DNA from: Isoetes taiwanensis
Taxonomy: Eukaryota > Streptophyta > Lycopodiopsida > Isoetales > Isoetaceae
Assembly (NCBI GenBank): GCA_021234155.1
Contig: JAJEKV010000005.1
Location: 13,805,449 to 13,869,448 of the forward strand
Reading direction: 5' to 3'
Length of the DNA stretch: 64,000 nucleotides
Shown here: positions 9,991-22,169 of the stretch, piece by piece
Layout: each line of letters begins with the position of its first letter
Position numbering within the stretch: the first letter of the stretch is position 1
Made by a program: the position numbers and the translations under genes
Notes under the pieces: generated by a model
Seen by the model: the letters and a program-made list of their open reading frames with translations, nothing else
Told to the model about the DNA's origin: nothing
Database searches by the model: none

Positions 9991-11283
9991 GCAAGCATCG
10001 AAAAAACCATTTTAGGGTTTTATTCCTTCTTCGATTCTATTTTTCTTTTGCGAGGATCGGCGGTGAAGGCAAAGGATGAACTCCTTTAATCGTATTGAGA
10101 GGTTGGAGTGCGTGGGTGTATGGAAAATCAAAGCCGTTTCAAACAGCCAATTTGTGCGGTAGTAGCGAGAAAAGAGATTTGGATGTTTGTTTTTTAGATG
10201 CTCGTGCTCTTGGTAAAGGTCGGGCACGTATATAAGGCGATTGAGGACATGCGACTTGGACCCGACCTACCTTTCTGAAACTTCTGAACGCTACGGAACT
10301 TGTGGGCGCTACATGATTTTTCGACCTTGTTCGATCCAAGGGTAGAAGCGATTCGATCCAAGGGTAGGTCGGTTCCCCTTTTTTTTCAATTTGGTGTATT
10401 TACCAGCGATAAGAGCCGGTCGTTGGGGTTAACTTCGATGCGCCTTCTCCCGTCTCTTCGAATGTATTAATTAGCTTCTTCTTAAAATTTGTTGAAAAAA
10501 TATAAGCAAGGAAATGGAGCAATCCTCACCGGCTTCCAAAAATCATAGTCTCAGATTGTAAAAGTATGCCGCAGATGCAATCTAAGCAGAATAAAGAACG
10601 CAACGCAATGTAAAGAAACGCAAGTGTCCGATCTTGAATTGAATGGCATGGCATGGCATGGCATGGCATGCGATCTCGATGGCGGTGAGTGCACAGCCAA
10701 GTTCGTGGAATGGGTCTACTTGGCCGGATCAACTGTTATGTTGCTTACTCTTCTCCCAGGGTAGCTCTCTCGCTTGTTGGCCGCTAGACCTTCAAGATGG
10801 CAAAGCAAAGGATTGCACATTGACAAGGAAATTTGACATTTTCGATAAGAATTTCCTCCTCGAGCTAATTTTGCGTGTGCACTAACGTAACTAACTATCC
10901 GTGTGCCCGAGTTTTGATGATCCGCAAACAAGAGTGGCGACTTGATTATGATTGTCACATCAAGTATACCCCTACTTATTCGCCTTCGTATTCCACACAC
11001 ATTTTCATAACAAATAATTGGGACACATATTTGATATTATAAGCTGTGCTTTGGCATTCATTGGACTCTTGGTTTACTGCTCTTACCAGGTGCTTCATCA
11101 ACCTTGATTTTCATTTCTTCAAGTAGCCGCTTCTCTCTTACCTTATTCATCTTCGTAGTGTCATTATGCTACATATTGTTTTGCATGAAGTCGCTGAGAA
11201 TTACACTTTCGTAGAGTCTGGATTATAGGCACTGTCTTTTCAGCTATAAATCAGTCAGGTTGTGGTCTTGCATAGTTGTTTGA
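9991..11283. other. No recognisable gene; one pentamer array
   Basis: Short ORFs on both strands have no family features. The only structure I can define is (ATGGC)5 at 10643-10670. Confidence 0.5.
10643..10670 (+). repeat. (ATGGC)5 microsatellite
   Basis: Five perfect ATGGC units followed by ATG. Confidence 0.9.
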
Positions 11284-11690
11284 TCATCTTCTATGTCAGG
11301 TATTCTCACCTTGGATTCAAGAAAGGACAGATAGAAGAACTCCTAATACAGCCGTTTTTTCAAAGTAAGTGCTTGTTTACTGCACCAATGCAGCATAAGA
11401 AAACGGATCATTCTTGTTGTCTCAAGTCTAGACTTCTCATGCATCCCTTGCTTCATACAGAATCTTTGAAGCCTTTGACATAGACAAAAACGGGACCCTT
11501 TCCAAAAGTGAGCTGAAATCGCTTGGCCGAGTCAGAATATGTACCCACACAAATATACTTGAAGAAGATGAACTCAAGTCCGGTTAAGAGACTTTGATAT
11601 TTCAATGATGGATTGATTCAAAAAAACAGAATTCATTAACAAAGATGTCAAAATGGGTGAAGGCAACCTGGTTTGATCTATTAGGAAACT
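11284..11690 (+). pseudogene. EF-hand exchanger fragment (EF-CAX/NCL-like)
   Basis: An exon-like stretch ending at a donor (CAAA|GTAAGT, 11364/11365) reads QVFSPWIQER followed by basic residues. After an acceptor at 11459-11460 the next exon reads FEAFDIDKNGTLSKSELKSL. Its loop DIDKNGTLSKSE is a canonical EF hand, with Asp at 11477 and the closing Glu at 11510-11512. A second, frameshifted EF hand follows (FDIS, NDGLI, then TEFIN and KWVK). The PWIQ.R segment before two EF hands and a KW tail resembles the cytosolic loop of plant NCL/EF-CAX cation exchangers. TAA near 11586 and frame slips in the second hand make this a pseudogene. No transmembrane exons are seen. The EF hand is certain; the parent family is a moderate inference. 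Confidence 0.6.
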
Positions 11691-12028
11691 TGCATTATGC
11701 CTATTATCTTATGTAGCACTATATTCAACTCATATCATGATGGATTTTTAAATCGCATCCGGCTATAAGCCATCGCTTCCATCCAGGAATTTCATGCACA
11801 TGAATTACGTGCTGAACTATTTTAAAGATTGCAGTTGCTCTTCATAACATTGTGATGAAGAGACAAATTATGCTTTTATGCCATTCATATACAGGATACA
11901 ATGCTGTGGTGAAGAATCTAATTATATATCTATACCATTTAACAGTTAAATGCTGTGGTGAAGCGTATGTAATTAAATTACGGTATGCTATAACATTATA
12001 GTTTCTCAGGTTTCATATTATGGCTTTT
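11691..12028. other. No recognisable gene
   Basis: AT-rich flank with several degenerate copies of TGTGGTGAAG and TGCTGTGGTGAAG but no gene. Confidence 0.4.
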
Positions 12029-12185
12029 TTAAGGCCCGAAGGGCCCAAAAAATTTTTTAGTATCACAACCAACACATAACAACCATTAACATTAATTAAT
12101 ATTCTTACGTCTGCTTGTTTTTTTTAGGGCCCGAAGGGCCCAAAATTTTTTTTAGTATAATAACCAACACATAACTACCATTGAA
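12029..12185 (+). repeat. Two-copy tandem repeat around GGCCCGAAGGGCCC
   Basis: A unit of about 60 bp (AGGCCCGAAGGGCCCAAAA, a T run, AGTATMACAACCAACACATA) occurs at about 12030 and again at about 12125. The core is nearly palindromic. The second copy runs directly into the inverted repeat that starts at 12165. Confidence 0.75.
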
Positions 12186-12573
12186 ACCATTGAATCCAAC
12201 ACATTTAAATTAAAATCCCCCTTAAACCCCCTTTGGTTTGGGTGCATATTCACACGGGGGGTGACGTAGGGCAGCGAGAGCCCTCGTATTTGTATTTTGC
12301 ACGTACGAAATCAACACCATATAGTATTCCGCTTGAAATCTTATAGTATTTTGTGAATCTTGTTATACAGTATAGCAAATCTTGTACTTGCATACCCCAC
12401 AAACGAGGAACTTTAACGACGTAGATTAAGGAATAAGGGGTGAATATGCCTATCCAACAACTCGTTGCCCGGAGTCACCCCCCGTGTGAATATGCACCCA
12501 AACCAAAGGGGGTTTAAGGGGGATTTTAATTTAAATGTGTTGGATTCAATGGTTTCAATGGTAGTTATGTGTT
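12165..12573. repeat. Perfect 100-bp inverted repeat with 208-bp spacer
   Basis: The left arm (12165-12265, ending CACACGGGGGGTGAC) and the right arm (12474-12573, starting GTCACCCCCCGTGTG) are reverse complements with essentially no mismatches. The spacer has no ORF of note. Perfect arms in such decayed surroundings indicate recent formation or an active foldback/MITE-like element. No target duplication is clear. Confidence 0.85.
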
Positions 12574-13300
12574 ATTTCAAAACATGTTTCTTGTTATTGA
12601 TAACTTTACAGAATATATCAACTTCTTTTATGCCTAACTATTACATCCTGTGGTGGCTGAAATCTCATAGGTATTGCATCCATTCTCCTAAGATTTCCGG
12701 AGCGCCATATAATGTTAGGACTAGTCAGTGGCAGAGGCCATCGCTACTTCTCTTTGCAATTGGAAGCCCACTCCAACCCTCACGCTGTGACACGCTTGAC
12801 TCATTTGCACTTGGCAACTGATTCCTTCCTCAAGGATCAGGATCATAGATCTTGTGAATTGCCCAAAGTATTGTTAGCATCTCATCCCTGGTGCTTCGCC
12901 TTCTCGATCTGTTAGAACTGCTCCCATAATCCAGTGCAGGCGGTAAGGAATCTTGCTTCATACATTAAGCCACAAGAGAATGGTACATCTGGAACATATT
13001 CTCGCTTCAGCCCCTAAAGTAGAAGGTGGTTCATCCGGTTCAACCTCTGCTCCATGTACATGTACAAGTTCCTTTTTGTTCGTTCAACCTCCGCTCCATG
13101 TATAAATTCCTCTTCAATTTCATTTTCCTCAACTTCTAATCCAATAACAAAAGTTAAAAATTATTAGCATTTATAAAGTATTAAATCTAAAACTTCCTCA
13201 ACCTTAAATATTAATAATAGATATAACTTAACAAGTACTCAAAAGAGTTATGAAAGCAAATCAACATCAAGAAAAGTTACAAATAAAAGTATTCGGGTTT
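12574..13300. other. No recognisable gene
   Basis: Overlapping short ORFs on the plus strand have no family features. On the minus strand 13010-13140 reads acidic and Met-rich, possibly the tail of the next remnant. Confidence 0.4.
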
Positions 13301-13333
13301 ATCAAAGGCATTGTAATAGGGGCTTTATTACGC

Positions 13334-13740
13334 TCATATCTTCGCCCAGATTCGTCCACTATATATGTCCCATTCTATTCTATTCTTATGCTCCTTTATG
13401 TAATTGGTAAAATCTGGTGCATATTTCAACCCTACCAACCAATCAAATAAGAAGGACCGATGGTTGTCGCGTTCTATCAAAGGTGTCCATAGTGGCACAC
13501 AAACATAACTTTCTTTGTTGAAAAGAGCTTTGTGCTTAGACTCAAACACACCACGTAGTCGACCATTGTATTTAGGATATTCAATGACAATACTATCCAT
13601 AGGTACTACTTCAGGGTTACACCAACCTGAATTTGTGTAAGGAAGTCCCCAACATCTCTTTTCCATAAACATGTTTAAATTTTGGGATGCCATCTTCATA
13701 GAGCTTGTCCAAAATTGATGTTATGATATCTAAGGTAAGA
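13334..13740 (-). pseudogene. Unidentified mobile-element-like ORF
   Basis: A 121-codon minus-strand ORF reads WGLPYTNSGWCNPEVVPMDS, then VFESKHKALFNKESYVCVPL, then RSFLFDWLVGLKYAPDF. It is well-formed protein sequence with Trp, Cys and aromatic residues, unlike a chance ORF, and continues upstream in another frame (GIPKFKHVYGKEMLGTSLHK). I do not recognise the family. It lies on the same strand as the fragments at 14525-17640 and may be the end of the same gene. Confidence 0.4.
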
Positions 13741-14524
13741 GTTGACCATATGGCCAAATCCCAATGAAAGGAGGCATATTGAAGCATTGCTTTCATTGTT
13801 GGTCCGCAGAGAAAAACTCCATGTTCTGAATTATGGGCTTGTAAGAGGAAATATTGATTCCCCGAGTTCTATAAAAGTAACCCGTAACACCTTGGATCTC
13901 AAATATTAGAGTCCCGTAAGGAAGCAAAATATAATTAACCCACAAAGAGCACTAGGATTGCAACCATTCATTGATTACATTATCAAGATTACATAAAGCC
14001 AAATGGCTTAGTGTTGTTTCCAATAAGAAAAAGCCAATTGGCCTCATTTGATAAATAGTTATGAAGAAGTTAAGCACTACCATGCTTCTCTTTGCGAGGT
14101 GCTAGTAGTGCCCGCTTCGATGAGATGGCTCTTATAATTAATCATAGCCTTAATGAGCACATGTCTTCGGATGCATACTCCGTGATCAAACCAATCAAGA
14201 GAATCGAAAGAATGAAAACAAATAGTTTTCTAATTAAATATTATATAAAAGCAATTGTTGATATGTTATCTCACCATGCTCTTAGCCCGCACTGGGGCAT
14301 CCACAAAGGCTTGCATATAAGCCATGACATAAAAGACCACAGGAGGCCAGGTCACCTTGTCTTCTTTACATAAATATCAATCTTACGAGAACTGGAATTA
14401 GTCAATGTTTGAATGATATCTTTATGAAGCCCGAATAGAAAATAACATCGTAATTATGAAGCATTACAATCGAATTAATAGTGAGTGCATTTACATCATA
14501 ACCATCCTCGTGTCAACCCAAGCA

Positions 14525-14745
14525 CATTCTTTAGCTTAGTTCGTAATAAGGATAGCTGAGAAGACAAAGGGTCTTGCAGTTCTTGGCCTTATCTAAAACA
14601 ATGATGACCAAAGGCATGGTGCATAGGATCCAATCAATGCGGATTGGAATCATAATGTACGGGCATTTGCTCAATATGATTCCCCCCAAGCCCCTCTTTG
14701 AACTACAGCCAATCAATCCGACTATACCATCGGGTTGCATCGATG
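14525..14745 (-). pseudogene. Possible Ulp1-like (C48) protease fragment
   Basis: The minus strand reads ILSKCPYIMIPIRID, then MPLVIIVLDKAKNCKTLCLL. Ulp1-type proteases of plant transposons have a similar stretch, in which a hydrophobic IPIH is followed by W.LVVID. The catalytic His is absent here and no downstream Asp or Cys box could be found, so this is a weak call. It may belong with the other minus-strand remnants from 13334 to 17640. Confidence 0.25.
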
Positions 14746-15239
14746 ACAGCTTGTTAAAGGTCGCTCAGAGGGCTAAGAAATTCTCTCAAGGGAAGTAAAA
14801 ATGCATCACGCCATTTGTCGGGCATAATGCTAATCAGATACCTATTCACAAAGCAAGTGAGGTTAGATGTTCAGTAGTTAACCATAATGCAAAAAAATCT
14901 GATTAAGTTACCTTCCAAATATATCTATATGCCCGTTGGACATGTGCCTGCTCTCGCAAAGACCTTCCACACAATATTTAGTCACCTTGATTAGAGGCTT
15001 TTGCCGAAAGGGTAGCATGGAACTATTTTCAACAAGCTCTCCGTCTCTCAGAAAGCAAACTTGCATTATTGAGAGACAAATGAATTACAACTACAAAGGA
15101 ATCTTACTTACTCTCTCACAATTGTCATCTCCAGATCGAAAGCACTTTCGATGATGTTTGGCTTCTAGTCCCCGCAGAAGTCATCATAGAATTGTTCCAG
15201 ATATTACACTTTAAAAGCTTCAACTAACATAATAAATAT

Positions 15240-15548
15240 TCACCTTTTGGTTGAAGTTGTATTTTGCATACACTCCTTCTTTTTGTCTGGCTTTCTTCTC
15301 ACTTTAACAACCTTGGTCTCCTCAACCTTGGTTTCCTCTATGTCATCAACCTTAGTGGCCTCAACCTTTGTTTCCTCAACCTTTGTTTCCTCAAACCTGG
15401 TTTCCTCCACTGCCACATCATCCTTTTGGATCTCTTGTACCTCCACCATCTCTTCCTCTCCCTTAATATGGCTACTATCCTCTATCTTTTCAATGGTTGC
15501 CTGAACAAAGGCTTCAGCAAGATTCACCAATTTCCAACACTTCTGCAT
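15240..15548 (-). CDS. Low-complexity EETKVEETKV repeat ORF
   Basis: The 102-codon minus-strand ORF has an N-terminal hydrophobic/charged part (LVNLAEAFVQATIEKIED), then about seven imperfect copies of EETKVEETKV-type pentamers, then a basic end (KVRRKPDKKKE). The charged repeat suggests a disordered linker. An acceptor/donor context cannot be fixed. It is probably an internal exon of the minus-strand mobile-element gene in this region. Function unknown. Confidence 0.4.
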   Translation of the reverse strand: MQKCWKLVNLAEAFVQATIEKIEDSSHIKGEEEMVEVQEIQKDDVAVEETRFEETKVEETKVEATKVDDIEETKVEETKVVKVRRKPDKKKECMQNTTSTKR

Positions 15549-15999
15549 AAATTAGTCACCAAAGTTAATCAGTATTGTGAATCCTAATTTTAAGTTAATG
15601 GTATACCTGTTGAATCATCACTCAACAGCATTTGAATTTCCTCTGAAATGATGGCATTGGCTTAATAGGTTTCAAATTGGTTTCTCCGGCAATTTGTATT
15701 ATGAAGAAAGACCATGACTGAACTTTATATCTTTGTGAAGAAAAACTTGAAGAACCTACAAAAATGGTGTTTAATAATTGCAGTACACACAAGCAAAAGA
15801 AGATGCAACATACCGCAGATAACTAATCGCTCGCTTTTAACTTTTCAACCTCTCACTGATAATCCACAAATGTTCGAATCGGGTATGCTCGTGGCTATAT
15901 GGAATTCCAAGTGACATATCAAGCTCATATGACATGAAAAATTAAATTCCGAGATTGTAAATCAATCAAATGTGATATTTACTTACATGTATCCGAGGA

Positions 16000-16145
16000 C
16001 TTCACCGTACCTCAAGCTCTTCCTCAAAAGACTTTTACAAGGTTTACAGTGATGCCCATGTAGAAGTATTTCCCAAATCCTCGACCTTCCATGTCAAATC
16101 CAATACCTTGGAAGAAAGTGATGTTGGCTTCTTGCTGTCATCTAC
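16000..16145 (-). pseudogene. Unidentified exon-like stretch
   Basis: The minus strand reads ANITFFQGIGFDMEGRGFGK and YFYMGITVNLVKVF before a TGA; a neighbouring frame continues with KSFEEELEV. It looks like a real protein segment, aromatic- and Gly-rich, but I do not recognise it. Confidence 0.35.
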
Positions 16146-16282
16146 AATAAAGAGTAGAAAAGACTTGAGATAAGAAAAGGAATATGCATGATTAACAAGA
16201 CTACAATATCATACCCTTTTAAGTTTCCTTATGCTACTAAAATCACTGCATCGGTCGGACATTGAGTATATCAAGATCATCA

Positions 16283-16500
16283 GCTAAGAAATGTATTCTT
16301 AATGTACTCTACAAGTATAGTCAATGAAAAAACTTAACCGATAATGTACTCCAATGTATCCATCTGATAATGTACTCTAATTTATCATGTAAATGTACCC
16401 AATGTACTTTATTGAAATATACTTGAATGTACTCTGAAATTCATTGTTCAAGTACAATCAATGTAAACAAAGCTAGCTGATATTGTACTCGCCCATCGAT
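16283..16500 (-). repeat. Dispersed AATGTACTC repeats
   Basis: Eight or more copies of TGTACTC/TGTACCC-type motifs are scattered over about 200 bp. They are the reverse complement of the GAGTACAT units at 5441-5552 but without strict 10-bp spacing. They lie between two coding pieces, probably in an intron. Confidence 0.6.
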
Positions 16501-16841
16501 GAGTCATGAAGTATTCAATAATAACTCAAAATGTAATTTTGATGACAACAATAGCAATGTATCCGTCTAATTGCTACACTATACGCATTCTCAATAACAA
16601 GTAATTAGCTACCTACATTATCGAGGCTGATGATCACATGAAATTAAAAACTCTCATCTTTAAAAATAAGTAGTCTATTTGGCAGATTATACATGACTGA
16701 ACCCACATTATCCAACTACAAAAACTATGTATCTAAATACTCAATGTAAATGCAAGCCTAAAACCTTCATGCAAAAAAGAATCTAACTATTAAAATAAGA
16801 AAAGAAATTGTAAATTAAATGTACATCTACTAACCTTTTGT

Positions 16842-17030
16842 TGCAAGCAGTCCAAGTGCTACAGGCAAATTGCTATTCCATGAGCAGTCAGGATCAACAC
16901 ATGAAATCTTTGTGCTAGCAAGATAGGATATACATAGCAGACAATAAGGGTGTCTGCAGGGTGCCAGAACCATTGGATTCACACCAAAAGATTGCTCACA
17001 ATATGTACATGAAGAAAAAGGCTGAACAAT
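16842..17030 (-). pseudogene. RING-like zinc-finger exon
   Basis: The minus strand reads PFSSCTYCEQSFGVNPMVL, APCRHPYCLLCISYLA and ISCVDPDCSWNSNLP. The Cys/His spacing (C-x2-C, x14, C-x-H-x3-C-x2-C, then C-x4-C) is that of a RING finger with a slightly long final knuckle. The exon ends at a clean donor (AAAAG|GTTAGT). RING domains are E3 ubiquitin ligase modules; several plant mobile elements also carry them. No membrane segment is visible. Confidence 0.55.
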
Positions 17031-17189
17031 AATCTGATCTGCAAGAATTGTAGACTGGAGAGGAGGGGTAAAAGTGGGGATCGAGGAATGTTCTAAAATT
17101 CCCCCAGTTCCATAATTTTTTTGTCTCCCCTCGGTGAGCTCATATCAACGTATGTAGCTTCAATCTTTGCATCTACATGTTTCAATTCG

Positions 17190-17640
17190 GTGGAAGATTC
17201 ATGTCAATATGTTTCGTAACTCACCGATCCTCATTCTTGATTCCTTTTGCTCGATAGCATCCTCAACTTTCCATTTTAGGTGCTGAAATCTTATGGCACT
17301 TTCGGATGTTTGGTCCAGTTTTGATTGTTGATCCTCCAATGCTTTGCCATTTTGCTTCAACATTCCTCTCTTCTGGACCAACCTAATATAAAACCTGCTC
17401 TCTCCCTTCCTCAGGCTTCAAATGTATCAAGGATTTCTTGCCTTCTTTCCTTTAACTCAAGTTAATTTCTTGCTTAAAGATGCTTTCACAATAGATCTGT
17501 TGTCTAAGAAGTTACTGAAAACTTCTAATTGCTCCTTTGTGTAACTCTTAGCTGAAGTTCTTGGGGCTTTGCATTTGCATTGCTAGATTTCACCGTCACC
17601 ACCTCACTAGATAGATCAGAATCCTGGGTTAAAGCATGGT
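17190..17640 (-). pseudogene. Coiled-coil segment upstream of the RING-like exon
   Basis: The minus strand reads LVQKRGMLKQNGKALEDQQS, KLDQTSESAIRFQHLKWK and VEDAIEQKESRMRIGELRN, with heptad-like spacing. Upstream, in shifted frames, are KEQLEVFSNFLDNRSIVKAS and SEVVTVKSSNANAK. Several frame slips and stops occur. It likely precedes the RING-like exon in one minus-strand gene of unknown function. Confidence 0.4.
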
Positions 17641-18620
17641 ATAGTGGCTCAATATGTTAGTTTTGCAACATCAAATAATAGATCCAAAATAGTGGGAATT
17701 TTAGTCCAAAAATAGCTCCAAGAACTTCGACCAACCTCGAATAGGCGAGAATGACTAAATTTGGGGGGAACTCGTTTGAAGCACCCAAGAGCTTAGCCTT
17801 ACCGCATCTCCGAACCGGATGTTTCACACACGTACGCCTCCATCAAGAACACGATTTGGGGGCTTGCAATTGTGGCGCCAATTAAACAACATAAGGATTT
17901 CAATTTTTCAAGGTCGAATTTGCACCGCATGTATTGACAGTGGGTGACAGGAAGCTACCATTTGAAGATTTGAAGTTATTGAGTAAGATTGGTTATGCAC
18001 ATAGACTATTACAATTTTTTCTTTAGCCTTGGCATTCGATTTGCTTCACCCTTTATTCTAGCTTTGGTGGAACCTTTTAAATCCACTCTTTGGAGTCGGA
18101 TTTGTGAAGACCTCGAGAGAATTTTTGGTTCCCGATAAGATAAATTTTAGATATGAGCAAAGAAAAGCCATCTAACTGTGGCCAAGAATTTCATATTGAA
18201 ACTTTTCAAAGGTTGAGCAATATGAAAAAGTGGCTGCCATTTAGAATACATTTGTTTTGTTACAGAATTCTTATTAAAGAAAGCATTGTTGATTCTGAGA
18301 TTATTAAAGTCTCAACGCATGTATATGTAAATGGTCGTGTGTTTTTGTTATTTGCTTTAGCAGGCTTTTGCTTTTTTATTGAAGCTAACAGTAAAGTGCA
18401 CATTTGCAGTGAAGTTTTGCACATTTGTAAGTCTGCAAAGCTTGCATTTGTATCATTTTTTGGTTGTGGCCCTAATATTAGTCAATGACTTGCTACATAT
18501 CAAAGAAACAGTAATGATGCGACATAAAAGAGTTTAGAACACTCATTTTCCCAAAGAAGTCTTTCTGCTTTATTATTATAGTCAGTTTGTGGTTTGTAAT
18601 TGTGCTTTTCATTTTTTATT
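17641..18620. other. No recognisable gene
   Basis: Contains one 111-codon plus-strand ORF (18153-18488) with a hydrophobic middle (LLFALAGFCFFIEA) but no family features. Confidence 0.35.
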
Positions 18621-18626
18621 TTCAGG

Positions 18627-19115
18627 TTCATGGAAGAAGATAAGCAGAACGTGACCGACAAAGAGAGAGGGATCACCTATAAGGATTTGTATAAATGAGG
18701 AGAAAGGTCGATGACATTGAGATGCTAAGATGTGGGGTGAGAAAGTGAAGGGTAGAGCTTGTTACAGATACAAGCTTCTACAAGAGAAAAGAAAGAAGGA
18801 GTTCATGGATCTATACAAGAAAATATTCAACAGAGATAAAGTTTTAGGCCAAGGTGTTCCAGTGCTTTAGCGATGGCTTTTGTGTTACATTGCAATGGGC
18901 AGGCGGTAGATTGGCTTTAGCTTTTATGAGCATGCATCTTCAGCCTCAAGAACTAAAAAAAAGAATGAGTCATAGTGTCAAGATGTCCTTACAATTGATG
19001 AAGAGGAGGAGAATGACGTACCTAAAAGTCATATCGTCTTCCAAGAGCACCCACTCCTATGTAACATCTAACACTAAGCGTAGAGCAACTTCCAAAGAAC
19101 AATCCACAAGGTAAT
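18627..19115 (+). pseudogene. Unidentified charged coding remnant
   Basis: After a TTTTCAG acceptor-like site at about 18620 the frame reads FMEEDKQNVTDKERGITYKD. A second stretch reads YKLLQEKRKKEFMDLYKKIF (about 18764-18830), and a third, acidic one reads DVLTIDEEEENDVPKSHIVF (about 18980-19045). Frames differ and stops intervene. The pieces look like a mobile-element ORF but match no family I know. Confidence 0.3.
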
Positions 19116-22100
19116 TTAGATGTATCTTTCTTGTTTGATGAGTGTATAGATAAGTTGGCGGTTTACCATAGTTCATAGTTTGTGTCCGTTTGCTTGTATA
19201 CGTTTAAATTTCTCGTTGTTTATTCCGAGCCTCGTGTTCATGTTAGTTACATTTGACATGAGTGGCGTGTTAGTTTTAGTTAGTGCATCTTTATTTTTAG
19301 TTAGTGTTAGAAGTTGTTTATATGCGATAATAGTTGTTGGGTGGCGATTAGAACTGGTGGAGTTCTAGTTTGGTGTTCAATTTGCAACTTTGGCGATTGC
19401 TTCGAGTTGAAACTACTTTGAGTTACATTTGAATGTCGATTGCAGTGTAGTGTCACCGATTCGAGTTGCAACCACTTGTTGAGTTATAGCTCGAATGTCA
19501 GCCGCGCGTATGTAGTTACTGATTCGAATGTTTTTGTTGGTAGTAGTTGCGTTGATGGTAGTTTCGCTTTGTTTTTAGTTTCGCTTAGCTATTAGTTGCG
19601 CTTTCAACTCAAACAATGCTCATTTGTTGTTGCGCTTTTGTATATACAATTTTGTCTAATCGATGCATGTTACAAAAGAATGTCACAGTGGTTGAAAGAA
19701 TGGATTTCGGGATAGAAGATAAGATTAGCAGATTGGCATTGGAAAGCCAACAATGAATGACAGGTGCAATGACTTAACCGACAAAATCAAAGGCCTTGGC
19801 AAAGAAACAAGCACACTTGAGGGTGACATTGGCGGATATGAAGCATTAATTGCAACCTTACCCACTATAGCAAGGGTTGGCATTGAGGCCGCTATTGACC
19901 TACGTAAAAAGAACTTGCCGAGATTACACTGTCATAAAGGATGCAAGTAACGACATTACTTTCGTAAATTTCTAGGGATGGCACATTGGATGAGTTTTGA
20001 AAAGTTGAAATCTTGTCTTAAAAAGAATGTTACTTGCTAGACAAACTATGAGTCGATCATTTGATTTGGATCCTCCAACGCCATAGGGAGCAATAGTTAT
20101 GAGTAATCACGGGATAGTATTGAATTGAACGGGGCGTGCCCATTTTGTCACGGATCATTGAAAACAGATGGCATGCTTCTACCTACCATTGTTGCGAATG
20201 CATGCATGCGTATCATCTCCTTGTTGTCTTGTGCATTTTAGGTAGTTGAACATTATCACTCTTTTGCCTCATTTTCTTTTAACTATTTAACCATGTATGT
20301 CTCGTGTGTAGTGTATCTAAGAATGTCATGAGATCCATTGTGAGCACAAGATATCAATGACATGGATATCTCTACTTGGTCCGAATCAGACGAAAAAGAG
20401 TGCAAATGAACACAATGATAGAGTCTTGTGATGGTTGGTTGTACATTTATGATAAGTTTGAAATGATCATACCTTATATTGAGGAATGTTTATGCATGTG
20501 GAGCGGAAAGGAATGGAGGATTTGCAATGGCTGCCTTTATCCAACATCCATGTCCTCGCCAAGGAAAACAAGCTGCCGCTAAGACGTTTGAGTGACTGAT
20601 TTGATCGTTGAAGAAGAAACACAAAAAAGATTTGCTATCAATACTTAAAATAATGTCAAAGAAGGTAATATCTATTGTATGAGTTGAGGTTATATGCATG
20701 TTTAAAAACATGCGGGTTATGATGCAGGGTGCAAAGTTATGAAAATTGTTACCGTTAGGGTTTTGATTAACACCAAGGTTAAAAGAAGTTTTAGCTTATA
20801 TTAAGAGTGAAGCATGTTTTGAAGTTGAGAATGACATTTATCTTGAAGAGACAAGATTTGGCCACAATGTCACTTCCACCGTAGCTTATAGAAAATGGAA
20901 AGGTCAATAAGTGAATTCTTAGTCCTTACAATATTTAAAGTGTTTGCAAGATAAAGAAATATGCGGAGAGGCTATATCATGGACAAGAACTAAGTGATAT
21001 CGCATCATCACCTAGTATGAAAATCAAAGTTGATCACAGGTCCATGTAAGGAGAAAAGAGGGACTAACCAGGCCTTAAGCAAATAATTTGAGAAGAAGAA
21101 TGTTGAGTACCACATTGAAAAAAATTGTACGTTGAAGGAGCGGTATATAGCAGCGAAACAAATAAGTCAATCTTGAGATCAAGGGAATCATATTCACACT
21201 GTAATCCTTAGGGGAAATTCCATCTCTTAACTTCCACTTAGTACGTGTTTTTAACATTTAAATTCTAAGGAAGTACAAGAGCAGGTGGGCTACTATAAAG
21301 AAAAGAACGCGGAGGTGACATACATAGCGATCCCTCTATGTTGCGAATCAATAAGCTGCTTAAAAACTGAACTATGAAGCTTTTTAATTTTGAGCTTGAA
21401 GAGTTTTGTGTGTGTTGTTTGAGAAAGGAGAACTATTGCCCCGACCTTCAAGATGATGCGTAGGCAAAGCATCTCAATCTCTCAAAGATATTGGTTTTGC
21501 ATCCAAGAGCATTGAGTTTTTTGGAATGGTGGAGTGAGACGCCGGGGTTACTATCCGGACAACATTGGCGAGTGTGGTACAGCAAATTTAACGAAGCATA
21601 CCTTTCAAGGAGTCTTAGAGACAAGTTGCTATTTATTGGCACCTGGGGATGTTGCCTGAAACATCATTTAAAGTGAGCAAAAGCCTATTCTCACGAAAGA
21701 TCTCAACAAGGTCTACGACTCGTCTAGATACAAGGAACATGGGCTGAACACAACCACGGTTTGATTGATGATGACATGTTATCTGGTTACAAAAATCTTT
21801 AGCACACACGATGAAGTGACTAAGCAGGTTATCGACCATCCCGCCTTGAAGGTAATTTTTCTCTTGGAGCATTTGAAACCTCCCGGGGCTGTTGGGAAGT
21901 TGAGAATGTGAAAGACTTCACGTGCTTGAGAAGAAACTATCCCTGTTGGATAAAGAATCTAAACAACAATGGATATCCCCGCTTGTTTAAGTACTCTTCA
22001 TGTGATGCCGATTTGCATTTAACATTTTGGATAATGAAGTTTGATTATGGTTGGTGATTGATCAAAGATCATGTTGTTGCATATCTTGATAATGTAAATT

Positions 22101-22160
22101 GATGTACTTTTTGAACTGCATTTTGTACTTTTGATGTTCAACATTGCCTCTCGCTTACGG
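19116..22160. other. Degenerate region, no identifiable gene
   Basis: 19400-19620 is rich in AGTTGCG/GTTGCAAC-type motifs, a composition also seen reversed at 28250-28480. Short ORFs at 19753, 20376 and 21491 have no recognisable features. Confidence 0.4.
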
Positions 22161-22169
22161 TTTGGAAGT

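Noticed and set aside
15247..15587. Plus-strand Ser/Thr/Val-rich and Leu-rich ORFs
   Set aside because: They are antisense products of the ETKVEE repeat, which reads better as charged linker on the minus strand.
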